DNA of 64,000 bases from Dromiciops gliroides (lineage: Eukaryota; Chordata; Mammalia; Microbiotheria; Microbiotheriidae), in NCBI RefSeq assembly GCF_019393635.1, contig NC_057861.1, positions 722,467,232 through 722,531,231 on the forward strand, read 5' to 3'. Under the pieces are notes generated by a model, which did no database searches, was not told the DNA's origin, and saw only the letters and a list, made by a program, of their open reading frames with translations. The translations under genes were made by a program, and so were the position numbers. Below, one piece after another: positions 11,398 to 23,298 of this stretch (its first letter is position 1; the number at the start of each line of letters is the position of its first letter).

Positions 11398-11853
11398 TGT
11401 GTAATTTAAGATTCTAAATGTGGATTCTAATCTGTTCCGCCAGTTTTGGGGGAACCTGACTAAAATCTCTGATAAAACGAGTTTAGGTTTTTAAGGGTTT
11501 ATTGAAAAATACAAAGAAAATGATTGAGAACAGAATTCCAACAGCCTGGCATTCCTATCTTTCCTCAAATTTCCTGTGAAGTCCTCTGCCGCCACCACCA
11601 CCATCAAGTCAGGAACCCAAAAAGAGAGAGAGCTCTCCGTGCAGGCTCACTTTCCTCCTTCTTGTCTCCTCCCAGAAAAAAAGAGGCTCCTCAAGTTAAT
11701 TGACTGGTAGCCTTGATAGACAGCTCCCATGAGCAAACGTCATTTCCTGAGGCCAAGGAAAAGCCACATGGCCTTGCCCTCTGAGGCATTTTCCTCATGG
11801 CGGAGCTTTCCCACAGCAAGTCTCCAGTAGGTGGCATCATTCCAATCATTACA
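11398..11853 (-). mobile_element. Solo LTR, subtype 1 (copy A)
   Basis: 456 bp; on the minus strand TGTAATGATTGGAATGATGC ... AAATTACACA with TG/CA ends. AATAAA is present in the R region (plus text 'gggtttattgaaaaa'). Very similar along its whole length to the LTR at 37388-37833. The flanking 4-mers are GAAA and GTAA. No internal retroviral sequence adjoins it. Confidence 0.85.
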
Positions 11854-12063
11854 GTAACAATGTTATATTCACATTAGACTATTTTGTTCCACTAATCAAT
11901 AAATGTAAGAGCAGATTATCCTTGCACCCCTACTTCCTGATTTGATTTAGTTGTCCTTACTTAGGCAGGGCATTGATGAACTGGAAAGCCCTCATAGGAA
12001 AGCAGGAGGATATCAATGTTCCTTGAGTCTTTGACTCAATATAGTTTAAAATAACTGGGAATG

Positions 12064-12211
12064 GGGGCAGTTAGATGACTCGGTGGATAAAAATCACTGG
12101 CCCTGGATTCAGGAGGACATGATTTCAAATCCAGCCTCAGAAACTTGACACTTACTAGCTGTGTGACCCTGGGCAAGTCACTTAACCCTCATTGTCCTGC
12201 AAAAAAAAAAA
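12064..12211 (+). mobile_element. Marsupial CORE-SINE with target duplication
   Basis: Full-length copy. The flanks TAACTGGGAATG (12052-12063) and TGACTGGAAATG (12212-12223) match at 10 of 12 bases. Confidence 0.9.
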
Positions 12212-12589
12212 TGACTGGAAATGTGTGGTTTAGAGAAGATAATATTCATTAAGGGACAGAGAGTAATACCTGTCTTCCAAGTATTTTACAGCCTGTCATT
12301 TGAAAAGAGATTGCACTTTTGTTTAACACAGAAGAGAAAAAAAGTAGTAGTTGGAAGAAAATACAAAGATTCCAATTTGATCTTGATGCCAGAAAAAAAT
12401 CAAAACAAAACCAAATAATTATCATTTATATCCATCCTATAGTCTCCTCCACCCCCACCCAGTTGTAGATCTTAAATGAGAAATTAGATGTTAGACTACA
12501 TGTCCACTAAGACTTAATGAAATAATTTATGAAAGGCTTTATAAAATATAGGTAAGCCATAGCTATAATATTTCTCTCATCTATGAGCT

Positions 12590-12915
12590 TAATAACCCCA
12601 CAAAAATGGAAATATGATTAGTCTGGCATGACCTTTTTTAATGAAATCATGCTGCCTTTTTGTGATCCTTGCTTCATTTCCTAAATATTCACTATCTCTT
12701 CAATAACCCATTCTGGTTTTTATTTTGTTTTCCCCCAAAAGAATCAAGTTTGTTAATCTAATTTTCAGTCTATTTTCTCCTCTTTTTTGAAAAGCAAGAT
12801 GTCACTTCTCCTCTGTCCTATGGCATTCTCCATGAATTCTTGGGATCCATTATTTCTGTGACTTCATTTTCCATAACCAAATATTAGGATTTAAGAGTGA
12901 TGGGGATCCAGAAGC
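12590..12915 (-). repeat. L3/CR1 reverse transcriptase fragment
   Basis: Text such as 'tctggcatgacctttttt', 'tcatgctgcctttttgtgat', 'cttcaataacccattctgg' and 'ctcctcttttttgaaaagca' follows the order of the reverse-complemented L3/CR1 RT region (motif region around 'SLTSIPGKILE' in the family). It is heavily decayed. Bases 12224-12589 and 12916-13239 show nothing else identified. Confidence 0.5.
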
Positions 12916-13239
12916 ATTCATTGTCTTCTACCTTTTTTTTTTTTTTTGAGGGGTGGAAAATGTGGTATATATTTTACTGGGACTTGGCATGCTACAATTA
13001 AATTCAGTACTTCATTTAAAGTGAATGTGGCTGTCTCTGTTAACTGAAATCTGGGACCTGACTGACAAACTCTCACTTAATTTTTCCCTTGTTATATATG
13101 GCTAAAATTAGTCAATGACCAGAGAACAGGATTTCTCTCTAGCTCAAAGGTTAAATTGTCCTTATGAAATTACAACTCTTGACATAGATTTCATTAACAA
13201 CATATCAAGATAATTAGAAGGTTTTGAATCTTTCAGCAT

Positions 13240-13545
13240 AGTGATACAAGTATGCAGAATTCTGTTAATGCTATTTTTTTGCTCCCTTGTCTATCCAAAT
13301 TCCTTACCCCTCCATTCTTCAAAGTCCAACTCATCTCTACTTCCTCATGTCTTTTTCCTGCAACAAATTACTATCCTTTGGAGTACCATATCCCTACATC
13401 CACTATATATTCCCAACCCAACATTTATTAGGAATTAGTAAGTCTATAGAATATTCTTCTTTCATTCACAGACTCTTCCCTCCTCTCTGCTTGAAATGGA
13501 TACTTCCTGGATTTCTCATGTACACTGTTTCATGAACTGCTTGTT
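13240..13545 (+). repeat. L2 fragment
   Basis: Pyrimidine-rich text ('tccattcttcaaagtccaac', 'tttttcctgcaacaaatta', 'ccaacatttattag') fits a decayed L2 3' half. The overlapping open frames have no protein-like character. Confidence 0.45.
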
Positions 13546-13549
13546 TAAT

Positions 13550-14010
13550 CATAGCTATCATTTATATAGTGCTTTAAGGTTGAAAACAACAACAAGGGGC
13601 AGCTAGATGGCACAGTGGATAAAACACCAGCCCTAGATTCAGGAGTACCTGAGTTCAAATCCAGCCTCAGACACTTGACACTTACTAGCTGTGTGACCCT
13701 GGGCAAGTCACTTAACCCTCATTGCCCCACAAAACAAAAACAAAAACAATAACCACCACAACAACAAAAACAACAATTTACAATATGTAAAACCACTTTA
13801 CATATCTCATCTCATTTGATCATCATGAAAACCCTGTGATGAAGGTGCAGTTATTATACCTTTGTTTACAAAGCAGGAAAGTGAGGAATGGGGAAATGAA
13901 GTGATTTGCCTAGGATCACATTGTTGGTGAGTGTCTGATTAAAACTTTGAATTCAGTTCTTCCTCACTTGAAGGCCAGCACTCTATGCATTTTGCCACCT
14001 AGCTATCTTT
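13550..14010 (-). repeat. MIR, minus, split by a SINE
   Basis: The left part (13550-13595, 'catttatatagtgctttaag') and right part (13768-14010, 'ccactttacatatctcatct', 'ttgcctaggatcacattgtt', 'gccacctagctatctt') are continuous in MIR once the SINE at 13596-13757 is removed. Confidence 0.75.
13596..13757 (+). mobile_element. Marsupial CORE-SINE inserted in MIR
   Basis: Full-length SINE with a long CA/A-rich tail. Flanks ACAACAACAA at 13586-13595 and 13758-13767 (low-complexity, so the duplication is less decisive). Confidence 0.9.
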
Positions 14011-14860
14011 CTTAGGAAAGGAAATTGTACCCCAAACTTGCCCTTTCCATCTCCAGACAGTTTATTGATTTACTCAACTGGAAATCCCAGGCTGATTCAA
14101 TGCACATTTTAGCGTTCCATCGACATTCATACCAACATGGAATCAGACATCCTAGAATCCCTCTTTCCATTGAATAAATCAACCAATAAAATTGGTTCTA
14201 TTTTTACAGAATAGTTAGGAATTTGATTATTATAGCCTAGCTATTTCTAAAAATGAATAACATTTCCATTGGGCACTGCTAAAATTCACAGAGGCATTTT
14301 AAGTGCCTATGAATATTCAAAACCTCATTATTGTTGCAGCTTATAATTATTAAAATCCCTTGATAAAATATGCAGGGTACAATAAAAAAGGAGATCCATT
14401 TAAAAAAAAAGTGTTCATATCCGTGTTCAACTATTTCGGTTTAATTCTAGGCTCTTGAATGTGTGTTATTACAAGTCATTTTGGGAAACATCCATGCCTG
14501 TGTGTATCCTTTCACCAGGAAAGCATAGTTTGCAAATTTTGTGCATTTAATGCTGAGAGCATAACATATTTGACTTAAGTCATAGTTATAACTGGAATCA
14601 GATAAAAGCCTTGCTAAAATTGAAAAAAAAAAAGCACTCACATATGCTAGAGTGTCTTGTAGGTGAGTAATTATTGAGAACACTTTCCCTGGACGTTCTC
14701 ACACTTAGTTGTATTTCTGATATTACCATAACTAGTGCCAAAGAGAATAATCTTGAATTCATTATACCACCACCACTGCAGAAAGCTAGTGAGTTTACTA
14801 AAAATTCTTGCTTATCTTCACACAGATAGGATAACTTGTCACTACATCAAAAGTGAATTA
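14011..14860. other. Interval without recognised features
   Basis: No repeat or coding frame stands out. Confidence 0.4.
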
Positions 14861-14862
14861 TA

Positions 14863-15008
14863 GGGGCAGCTAGGGGGCACAGTGGATAGAGCACCGGCCC
14901 TGGAGTCAGGAGGACCTGAGTTCATATGTGACCTCAGACATTTGACATTTATTAACTGTGTCCCCTGAGCAAGTCATTTAACCCCAATTGCCTCACCCCC
15001 AAAAAAAA
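14863..15008 (+). mobile_element. Marsupial CORE-SINE (first of a tandem pair)
   Basis: Full-length with an A tail; no clear duplication of flanks. Only 15 bp separate it from the next SINE in the same orientation. Confidence 0.88.
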
Positions 15009-15023
15009 GGGATGTCATGTTAA

Positions 15024-15180
15024 GGGGCAGCTGGTGCCACAATGGATAAAGCACTGGCCTTGGATTAATGAGGACCTGAGTTCAAATCCAGCTTCAGAAC
15101 TTAACACGTACTACGTGTATGACCTTGGGCAAGTCACTGAACATTCATTACCCCCACAAAAAAAAAAAAACAAATAAAAA
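15024..15180 (+). mobile_element. Marsupial CORE-SINE (second of a tandem pair)
   Basis: More diverged copy ('acgtactacgtgtatgacct' in the core) with a 13-A run and mixed tail. Insertion of one SINE into or beside the tail of another is likely. Confidence 0.85.
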
Positions 15181-15289
15181 ACCTTGTTAGCTCTGATTAT
15201 CTGTGTGCCTGGTTGCACTAGATGAAGCATCATATAGTAAGTGATAGAGTTATTAATCATGTAATTCTAAAAAATATCACTTAATTTTT

Positions 15290-15390
15290 TTGTGTTTTAA
15301 TTTCTTCACCTATAAAATGAGGGGGTTGGGCAGTATGGGTTCCTTCCATCTCTAAATTTATGGTCTTATGATCTCCAAAGTATCTCTTGC
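15290..15390 (+). repeat. MIR 3' fragment
   Basis: 'ttcttcacctataaaatgag' and 'ttccttccatctctaaattt' are the MIR/MON-type 3' half. Confidence 0.5.
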
Positions 15391-15439
15391 TTGGAAATCT
15401 ATGATATTCAAAAGAGAAATATAATCGAGAACTCAAGAA

Positions 15440-16745
15440 GAATTTATCAAGAGTTTATTATGTGGGTAAATTAGGAAAGGAAGGAATAGTTTACCTCTCA
15501 GATTTATGTAAAGGAGAACAGTTTATGACCAAACAAGAGATAGAGAATATTATGAAATACAAAATGGATGATTTTGATTACATTAAATTTAAAAAAAAAG
15601 TTTTTGTACAAATAGAAGCAATGCATCCAAAATTGGAAGGGAGACAGAAAGTTGGGAAACAATTTTTTTTGCCAGTATTTATGATAAAGGCCTCATTTCT
15701 AAAATATATTGGGAACTAAATCAAATTTATAAGAATCCAAGTCATTACTCAATTAAGAAATGGTCAAAGGACATGAATAGGTAGTTTTCTGATGAAGACA
15801 TCAAAGCTATCTTTTGCATATGAAAACTGCTCTAAATCACTATTGATGAGAGAAATGCAAATTAAAACAACCATGAGGTACCACCTGACACCTATTAGAT
15901 TGGCTAATATGACAAAAAAGGAAAATAACAAATGTTAGAGAAGCTGTGGAAAAATTGAAACACTAATGCATTGTTGGTGGAGCTGTGAACTTATCCAACT
16001 ATTCTGGAGAGCAATTTGGAACTATGCCCATAGGGTTATAAAGCTATGCATATCCTTTGACAAAGCAATACTACTCTTAGGTCTTTTTCCCAGAGAGATC
16101 ATGGAAAAGGGAAAAGGACCCACATGTACATAAATATTTATAGCTACTCTTTTTGTGGTGGCAAGGAATTGGAAATTGAGGGGATGACCATCAATTCTGG
16201 GATGGCTGAACAAGTAGTGGTATATTAATGTAATAGTATACTATTGTGCTGTAAGCAATGATGAGCAAGTGGATTTCAGAGAAACCTGGAAGGACTTACA
16301 TGAACTGATTTTGAGTGAAATGAGTGGAATCAGGATAACATTTTACACAGTATCAACAATATTGTGTTTTGATCAACTGTGATGGACTTGACTCTTCTCA
16401 GCAATGAAATGGTCCAAGATAGTTCCAAAGGACTCATGATGAAAAATGCTCTCCAAATCCAGCAAAAAAAAAAAAAAAAAAACTATGGAATCTAGATGCA
16501 GATTGTATCATACTATTTCTATTTCTTTTGTTTTTCCTTTTTGCTCTGATTCTTCTTATACAGCATGAATAATGCAGGAATATATTTAATGTGATTGTAC
16601 ATAGATAACCTATATCAGATTCCTTGTTGTCTTGGGGAGGGTGGAGGGAGGGGAGGGAGAGAGAAAAATCTGAAACTAGAAATCTTATAAAAAAGAAATG
16701 TTGAAAACTATCTCTCCATGTAACTGGAAAATAATAAAATAATAT
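15440..16745 (+). mobile_element. 5'-truncated L1: ORF2 C-terminus and 3' UTR
   Basis: The open frame at 15462-15719 and the following broken frames contain the L1 ORF2 C-terminal region: 'gataaaggcctcatttctaa', 'aagaaatggtcaaaggacat', 'cattgttggtggagctgtga', 'gagagcaatttggaacta'. The 3' UTR ends near 16745 in an AATAAAATAATATT stretch. Stops and frame changes break it. The 5' truncation is typical of incomplete reverse transcription. The same 3' region recurs at 54110-55330. Confidence 0.8.
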
Positions 16746-16754
16746 TATGGGGGG

Positions 16755-17000
16755 AAAAAATGTTTACTATGTATCAGGCACTGTTCTAATTGCTGGGAAT
16801 ACACATTTAAGCAAAGAGAAAGACAGTGCCTGCCTCAAGTAACTTACATTTTAATGGAGAAAGACAATATATAAAAGAGGGCTGAAAATTAATGGACTGG
16901 GAAGAAGATTCTTTCAAAGGGGAATGTTACAGAAGTCCAGAAATCAGGAGTGAAGCCTAGAAAGGAATCAAGTAATATACATAAGTGACCTTCTTACTTT
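16755..17000 (+). repeat. Unnamed ancient interspersed repeat, copy 2
   Basis: 'gtttactatgtatcaggcac', 'tgttctaattgctgggaata', 'cagtgcctgcctcaagtaac' and 'ttacattttaatggagaaag' match copies at 318, 31630 and 47985. Confidence 0.55.
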
Positions 17001-17079
17001 CTCAAAATGAAAGTTTACAGACAAACTGAAATTTATCAATTGGGGAAGGGAATCAGGGAATTAGTCTACCTCCGACAAA

Positions 17080-17185
17080 GTTAATTGACAAAGTTGACAA
17101 AAAAAAGGAAAGATAACAAATATAAATGGGGGTATGGAAAATGAGGTACATCAATACACTAATATACTGTTATTGGAGGTAAATT
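17080..17185 (+). repeat. Decayed L1 3' fragment
   Basis: 'gacaaaaaaaaggaaagata', 'caaatataaatgggggtatg' and 'ctaatatactgttattggag' echo the L1 segment at 15905-15985. Short, so tentative. 17186-17539 shows nothing identified. Confidence 0.4.
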
Positions 17186-17539
17186 TAGGGGTCTCCCTCC
17201 AAACTGAAAGGAAGGAAACCAAAACCTTTGAATCAAAGCAAAACCAAGTGCCATGTTAGTCAAGTTAATAAAAAGTAATACTCTAATCAGTGTGAGGAAT
17301 CATATTGTAGTTAGGACATTCATAAAAAAAGAAATTTTCCAGAGGACATCAAGCAGAATAGTGAAAGCTTTCAAGATAATACCATTTGATGACCATTTGA
17401 AAGACCCAGTGATGTTTGTCCTAGAGAAAATAAGTCAGGTCAAGCCTTTATTTATCTTTGTGTATTTGGAAGGTCTATTATCTGGAAGAAAAATATCTCT
17501 GTCTCCATGGGTCCCAGAAAGCAAAGTCAGAAACAGTAA

Positions 17540-17800
17540 GTCAGATATTTGAAGGAACAAATTTAAGATTATTGGAAGAAAAAAATCAAAAAACTTCTGA
17601 CATTTGGGATTATTTAAAGTGAAATGGTCTGCTTTTAGAGGGAGCAAGTTATCCATTTTTAGAGGTATTTAAACAAAAACTGAATTACTTTTTATCAAGT
17701 AAATTACAGAGGATATTCTTGTTCAATTGCAGTTTGGATTAAAATGCACTGTGAAATCACTGCCAACTCTCAGATTCTGATATTAAAATTATCTTAGGAA
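17540..17800 (+). repeat. L3/CR1 LINE 3' end
   Basis: 'aaatggtctgcttttagagg', 'gcaagttatccatttttaga', 'ggtatttaaacaaaaactga' and 'ccaactctcagattctgat' follow the L3/CR1 3' terminal order. Confidence 0.6.
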
Positions 17801-19215
17801 AAGCTTGTTCAATTCAAGAATTGTACCTGGCTATTATTGTGCCTAGGGCAAGATCAAAAAAAAATTATGTTGTCTGGATCAAGTGAAAAGAAGAGGAGGA
17901 AAAAGGAATGTAGATAGTAAGAAACCTGTGGGAAAGATCAAAGACATTAGTCAGGGAATCCCATGGGGAAAGACATCCAGGACCAGGCATTTAAGTACAA
18001 GACAGATATACAAAAAAAAACCTTAGAGTCTAATGTTACAGAGTTGATTTCAGGGAGATAGAGAAGGAGCGAGAGAACCAAAAAGATTCCCTGGTGCAAG
18101 ACTGCCAGATAATTTTTTTTATATTAACATATTTTGACTTTTCCTATTTTAGTAGTTTATCTATTTAATTAACATTACACTTAGATGTCGTTGTTATTTT
18201 CTTTCAAGTATTTTATCTACATTTGGTGTTTTAGGCAAAGCTCAAATGAGCACACCTTACTTAAGGCTTTCCTGTACAATATAAAACAAAGTCATCATGT
18301 GTCTCAATAAGAGAGATTTCAAGTGGAAGTGAGAGGAATCTGTTTGTGTTCTCATGTAGCTCTATCCTCTCTAATACTCCAACTGTGAACTTTCATTCTG
18401 TTCCACTTTATTCTCCCATTTCAATGTCAATGTCTAAATTCTTGTCATGGCATGCTTTGCCCCAATAATTCTTCAAAAATGCTGTCAGATTTTTCTCTCT
18501 GTTCTTTCAAAGCCTGCCCACAAATATTAACAATCTCGACAGCTCTTCCCAAGTTCATCTCTTTGTTCTGCAGAGCAGAACATTTTTGCCCTGGGCAAAA
18601 ATGGATAGACCTCTTTGATCAAAGGAGCTATACACAGGAAAGTTGATAGTTAATATTGGTGCCAAAGTCTTGTGACTACTGATTTCCAGAGTCCTGTGAC
18701 CTCTGACACATGACCATGTGAAAGAATAAGAATAACTTTAAAGTTATTGTCAAGGATGCAGCTGTTATTGATCTTATGACACTGAACCTTTGCCACCCCC
18801 AAATTGGGTCTATTCTGTAACAGAGCCTAGGGAAGGGTAGTATATAGCCCAATGTCTCATTGTTTACTCTTTGCATGGCATACATCACTCAACCAGGTGA
18901 GACAAAGATACAAACATACAAAAGAGGTTTATTATTAAGGTTTCAGTAGCTCTCTATTTTTCTCTTTTATTAGAATATTCTACTTTATAAACTACAATAA
19001 AAACCAAGTAAAACACAATCTAAACATAAAAGGTCATATAAAATTTTTGAGCAGAACAAATGTTTTGTTCACTACTATGGCTAAGGTAAAAATGATTAAC
19101 TCCTCAATGAAAAAAAATGTAAAATAATTAACTGACAATTTTGACTATAAAAATTATAACATTTTTTTCTATGATATAAGTATTTACTGTAGACATAGAT
19201 GAGAACCCAAGAAGA
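17801..19215. other. Interval without recognised features
   Basis: A block near 18620-18960, ending 'gaggtttattattaag' (reverse AATAAA-like), has an LTR-like look, but I could find no matching ends. Nothing else is identified. Confidence 0.3.
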
Positions 19216-19219
19216 AGAA

Positions 19220-19365
19220 CTGCAGTACAGTCAAATGAATCCTGGTTTCAGAGTCATAGGATCTGGGTTCATATTTTACTCCTTATATGTCCTTGACCAA
19301 GTACCTCAGTTTTTCTTCCGTTTCTTTGATCATTTAATGAGGTAGTGAGATTATATGGCCCTTCA
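19220..19365 (+). repeat. MIR, plus orientation
   Basis: 'tttcagagtcataggatctg', 'ggttcatattttactcctta', 'tatgtccttgaccaagtacc' and 'tcagtttttcttccgtttct' are in MIR order. Confidence 0.65.
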
Positions 19366-19625
19366 TGGATAATCACCATGTCATGGCAGAATGGCTTGCA
19401 TGGTTCAATGAAACTGAGCTATGCTGCTCAATGTTACACATGATCAACAGATCATGGTGGAGAGTCCTAACAAAAGATGATCCGCTGGAGATGGAAATGA
19501 CAAAACACTCCAGTATCTTTGCCAAGGAAACCCCATGGACGGTATTGAAGGAGGCCAGAAGGACCAGGCACGGTATGGTCCACAGGGTCACAAAAAGCTG
19601 GATAAGGAGGAATGTCTGAAGAACA
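19366..19625 (+). mobile_element. RTE-related SINE or LINE tail
   Basis: 'ctggagatggaaatgacaaa', 'acactccagtatctttgcca', 'aggaaaccccatggac' and 'ggtccacagggtcacaaaaa' match the 3' region of RTE-mobilised elements. The 84-codon open frame across it is the translation of this repeat, not a gene. Confidence 0.55.
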
Positions 19626-19779
19626 GAGATTACATGACCTCTGAGTTACCTTGTACTTTAGTATCTGTGGTCGTGATTGTATGAAGAAATAAATATACAT
19701 CAAATATCTCAGATAAAAGCTGGAGATTCAGAATACAAAGTGAACTGGTACTGGTTAGAACAAGAGCTGTATATCAATA

Positions 19780-20620
19780 GATAAAAAGTGACAGGATTTG
19801 AACCAATTTGATAAGAAGAATTACAAAATTTCAAGTTAAACAAAAATCTGTCCCAAATTACAAATAACAAGAAGACTATGAATTAAAACAACACTGGTTT
19901 CACCTCAAATTCACAAAAAATGATTAAAAATATACATTGTAAATATTAGCAGGCATAGTAAGACATTGTTGGTTGAGTTGTAGATCAGTCTAAATGTTCT
20001 AGGAAGCATTTTGTAACCCAGCAGGAAAAGTCACTAAATGGTATATACCTTTTGATCTGTACATACTCTTTGATCTACTTTAAGATACAAAAAATAAGTT
20101 CCTGTTCTACACCAATGTATTCATAACAACACTCTTTATGCTAGAAAAGGGAGGAGGAAAGTGGTTAAAAAAAAGGATGCTCCTTGATTAATAAATGTCT
20201 AAGAACATTGTGGAATAATGAAATGAGATTGTACCATAAGAAATGACGAATAGGCCAAATTCAAAGAAACATGGGGAGAGCTATATGTACTGACATAATT
20301 CAAAGTTAGCATGGCCATGAGAACGATCTGTACACTAAATACAATAATGTAAATGAAAACAACGGTAAAAGGCATTTGGATTCTGATTAGTTATAATGAT
20401 CAATCTAGATGATAAAACACATCCCTTCTTTCAATTGAGACATGGGTGAATCACAGCTTCAGAATCCAGTATTTTCTGTGAGACACATTTTCCCTATGGT
20501 GGGTTTTATTTAACCATTTTTCTTTGTTAAGAAGAAATTTTTGGAGAGATAGAGAGCATATTGGGAAATAACTTTGGTATAAAAAACAAAAGTCAGTAGT
20601 ATAAGTTTATAAACTAGTCC
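19780..20620 (+). repeat. Old L1 3' end
   Basis: Decayed equivalents of the L1 segment at 15845-16400: 'acattgttggttgagttgta', 'ccttttgatctgtacatac', 'ctttatgctagaaaaggga', 'ataagaaatgacgaataggc'. Diverged well beyond the copies at 15440 and 54110. Confidence 0.55.
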
Positions 20621-21815
20621 ACATTCCCACTGTAATATATAGCTGCTTTATCCAGGGACAGACGAGGGCACCACAAACCTTAGGACAAAGATCTCTCTCT
20701 ATGGCTTGTCTACAGGTAGCTCAATTGCAATGCTCTTAGCTATGGCAGCCACTAGGGACACTGTTTTGATTTTCTCACAGTTATAACAATTGATATTTTG
20801 ACATAACTACCTCCATTTTAAGCACAGGAGAATGAATGTACTACATTTTTTTAGGCTGATTTAGAAAAGTGAGTGAAGAATATTAAAATTTTATCAAAAT
20901 TCTTTGATATGGAAGTAGCAGTGAACTAGCAACCTGCGCACTTTAGTTTGTTGTGGAGATGCATCTCAAAATCAATTTACCTGACTAAATGTCAATGATA
21001 TCTTACCAATGTTTACAACCTCAAAAAAAAAAAAAAAGGACCCAGTGATATGGATGCTTTTGTTAACATGAACAGGACAGCAGTTGGGTCTGGAGGTGGA
21101 AAATATAACCACAACTGTGCACAGATGACCATGACCACAGATCACTGAATCTTCCATTTTGAAGGTTCTTACAAAGGCCAAACACTAATAAATAAGGATT
21201 CTCTCTGTTATCTCTGATAAGTATTCATCCTGTTTTTCAGTGAGAATTTCCAGGAAAGGAGAGGCTATTTTCTAAGGTATCTGATGCTGTTTTGGGTTTT
21301 TTTTTTTTGACAGAACTAATGATTAGGAACCTATTCCTTATACTAACTACTCATTGTATCCCATTATAACTTCTGGGAAGGAGCATATAAAGTGTAACTC
21401 CTTTTCTAGAAGATAAATTCCCCGAGACATGGAACAAAGCTGTCATGTCCTTCCTTAAAACGTTTCTTTCCAGTATAAGCATCCCCACTTGTAATTCTCC
21501 AATAAGATGGTTGGAAGCCCCCTTGCCACACTGGTCCACCTTGTATTGAGACCTCAACACAACACACTGGAAGTGGGCTGATCAGGGTAAAGTACACTGC
21601 AACCTCCATCACTCAGAATACCAGGCCTTTTTTTATTCAGGTTTAAGTTTGGGTTCTATTTTTTGCCTACCATATCTCAACCTCCCATGTGATAACCAGC
21701 AGATGCACCAGGCCCCAGGCTTGTCTCTTCCACTGAGGCTGAACTATGAGACAATTTCAGGTAAGATATAAAAATCCAACTTTCCTATGGCATTTTGAGA
21801 TCACTGATTTGGAGC
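20621..21815. other. Interval without recognised features
   Basis: Contains an A-run at 21025-21038 and a T-run near 21300. Short open frames on the minus strand (21351-21612) have no protein-like features. Confidence 0.35.
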
Positions 21816-21819
21816 TACG

Positions 21820-21990
21820 TGTGAAAATTCAGGCCATCAAGTTCAACAACCTTTTCATTTTACTGGTGAGGAAACTGCAGACAGATTATAAACTTGTTCA
21901 AGGTCACATATCAAGGTAAAAAGCAGGATTTGAACTCAAATCTTTTTGAATCTAAATTGATCATTTGGTCATACTTTTCTGTCCCTTTCA
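21820..21990 (-). repeat. MIR-related fragment, minus orientation
   Basis: 'ttcattttactggtgaggaa', 'actgcagacagattataaac' and 'aaggtcacatatcaaggtaa' are reversed MIR. Confidence 0.6.
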
Positions 21991-22034
21991 TTTTCAAATT
22001 TCTTTGCTCAACTAAACCTTTGATTTAGTTAAAT

Positions 22035-22120
22035 CATGATTACCCCAAATTTACAGTTAAGCAAACTGAGTCTCAAAAAGTTTAAGTGATTTGAAAGGGC
22101 ACATTGTGGGTACTTTTTGC
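22035..22120 (-). repeat. MIR fragment, minus orientation
   Basis: 'aatttacagttaagcaaact' and 'gagtctcaaaaagtttaag' match the reversed MIR core. Confidence 0.45.
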
Positions 22121-22361
22121 CAAGCTGAATGGAATGGAATAAAAAAAACTGACATATTATGAGAGATCTGGCTAATGGAATTCTGTAGTTTGTAGAGAAA
22201 TTTCTTATGACACATAGTAGATGGATGCTATTTTTAAGTATAAGTAGTAGGTAGTAATGCTTTGGACTTTGGGAAATGTTTATGTTTGCTTTAAATCTGC
22301 TAAGTTTCTCTAAAAAGAGGATGTTTGTTGTGGTGTCTGTATTGATGGGTGTGTGTATATT

Positions 22362-22385
22362 TGTGTGTGTGTGTGTGTGTGTGTG
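22362..22385 (+). repeat. (GT)n microsatellite
   Basis: About twelve GT units. The surrounding minus-strand open frame (22029-22412) owes its start to this repeat and is not a gene. Confidence 0.9.
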
Positions 22386-23298
22386 CATTTTGTGACTACA
22401 GCATACCACCATGTGATTGAAAGTGCTTTTCCTTGGAGTTGATTGTGATAAGATAGTTCAGGGTCAATGGAAACTGTGTACTTGAGTATTTCTTTTAAAT
22501 CACTCCCTAGTCTCTCTGGCTTCCTATGTCAGAGATCATTCAACCTTGGGATCTTTTAACAAATATGTTGTCACAATGTAGTCAGTGAAAGGAACAATGA
22601 TTATATAGTATAGCTGTGTCTTTACTGATATTTTTCCCCATGCACCTGATTTTTCTGTTATCATTACTGTACTATAATAACACTAAATAATGACTTCTGA
22701 AGAAAGAAATCAAGAAAGTATTGAGAAGTATGATCACTTAACTGAATCAGCAGTCAGATTCTACAAGTATTAACCATGTATTGGAAATGTGTTAAGTATG
22801 ACAATCAATAGAAGATCCAAATTTCTGCCATGCTCAAGAAACTTGAGTATTGCCACGAAGAGGATCAATCATCTCCCCTGTTTCCAAATAGAACAAATTC
22901 ACTTCACTGTTAATGCAATGAACAACTATGTGCTGAGAGTTCCTGCTTTTAAGTGTTGAAACAACTTTATTTTGAACTAATGGCAAAGTGGGCAGAGTCA
23001 ATCAGCAAGAAATTTTCATCTAGAACTTTTAAAAAAGGATTTAGATGGATCAATTATATGCAAAAAGGGAAATGAAAGATCCCTTAAAAGTAACAGTGCA
23101 GAGAGCCCTGACTAACACAACTCATAAAAGGGAGCTTCTGCATAGCTAGTGATTTCATTCATTTAACTATTTCCTCAGGGTCTACTGATTTCTCTGAAGT
23201 TGTTCTCAGATCCTGAACACTTAGATGCTCTTGCAGACTACTGATACAAAGGTCACTCTTTCTACAAACAAATTGCCTTTAGGCATTTCCTTCTATAA
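22386..23298. other. Repeat-poor interval
   Basis: No repeat or coding frame recognised. Confidence 0.4.

Noticed and set aside
15462-15719. 85-codon frame as an independent gene
   Set aside because: It leads directly into L1 ORF2 C-terminal sequence and ends at a frame break.
22029-22412. 127-codon minus-strand frame
   Set aside because: Starts in a (GT)n tract and covers a MIR remnant; no domain, signal or codon pattern.
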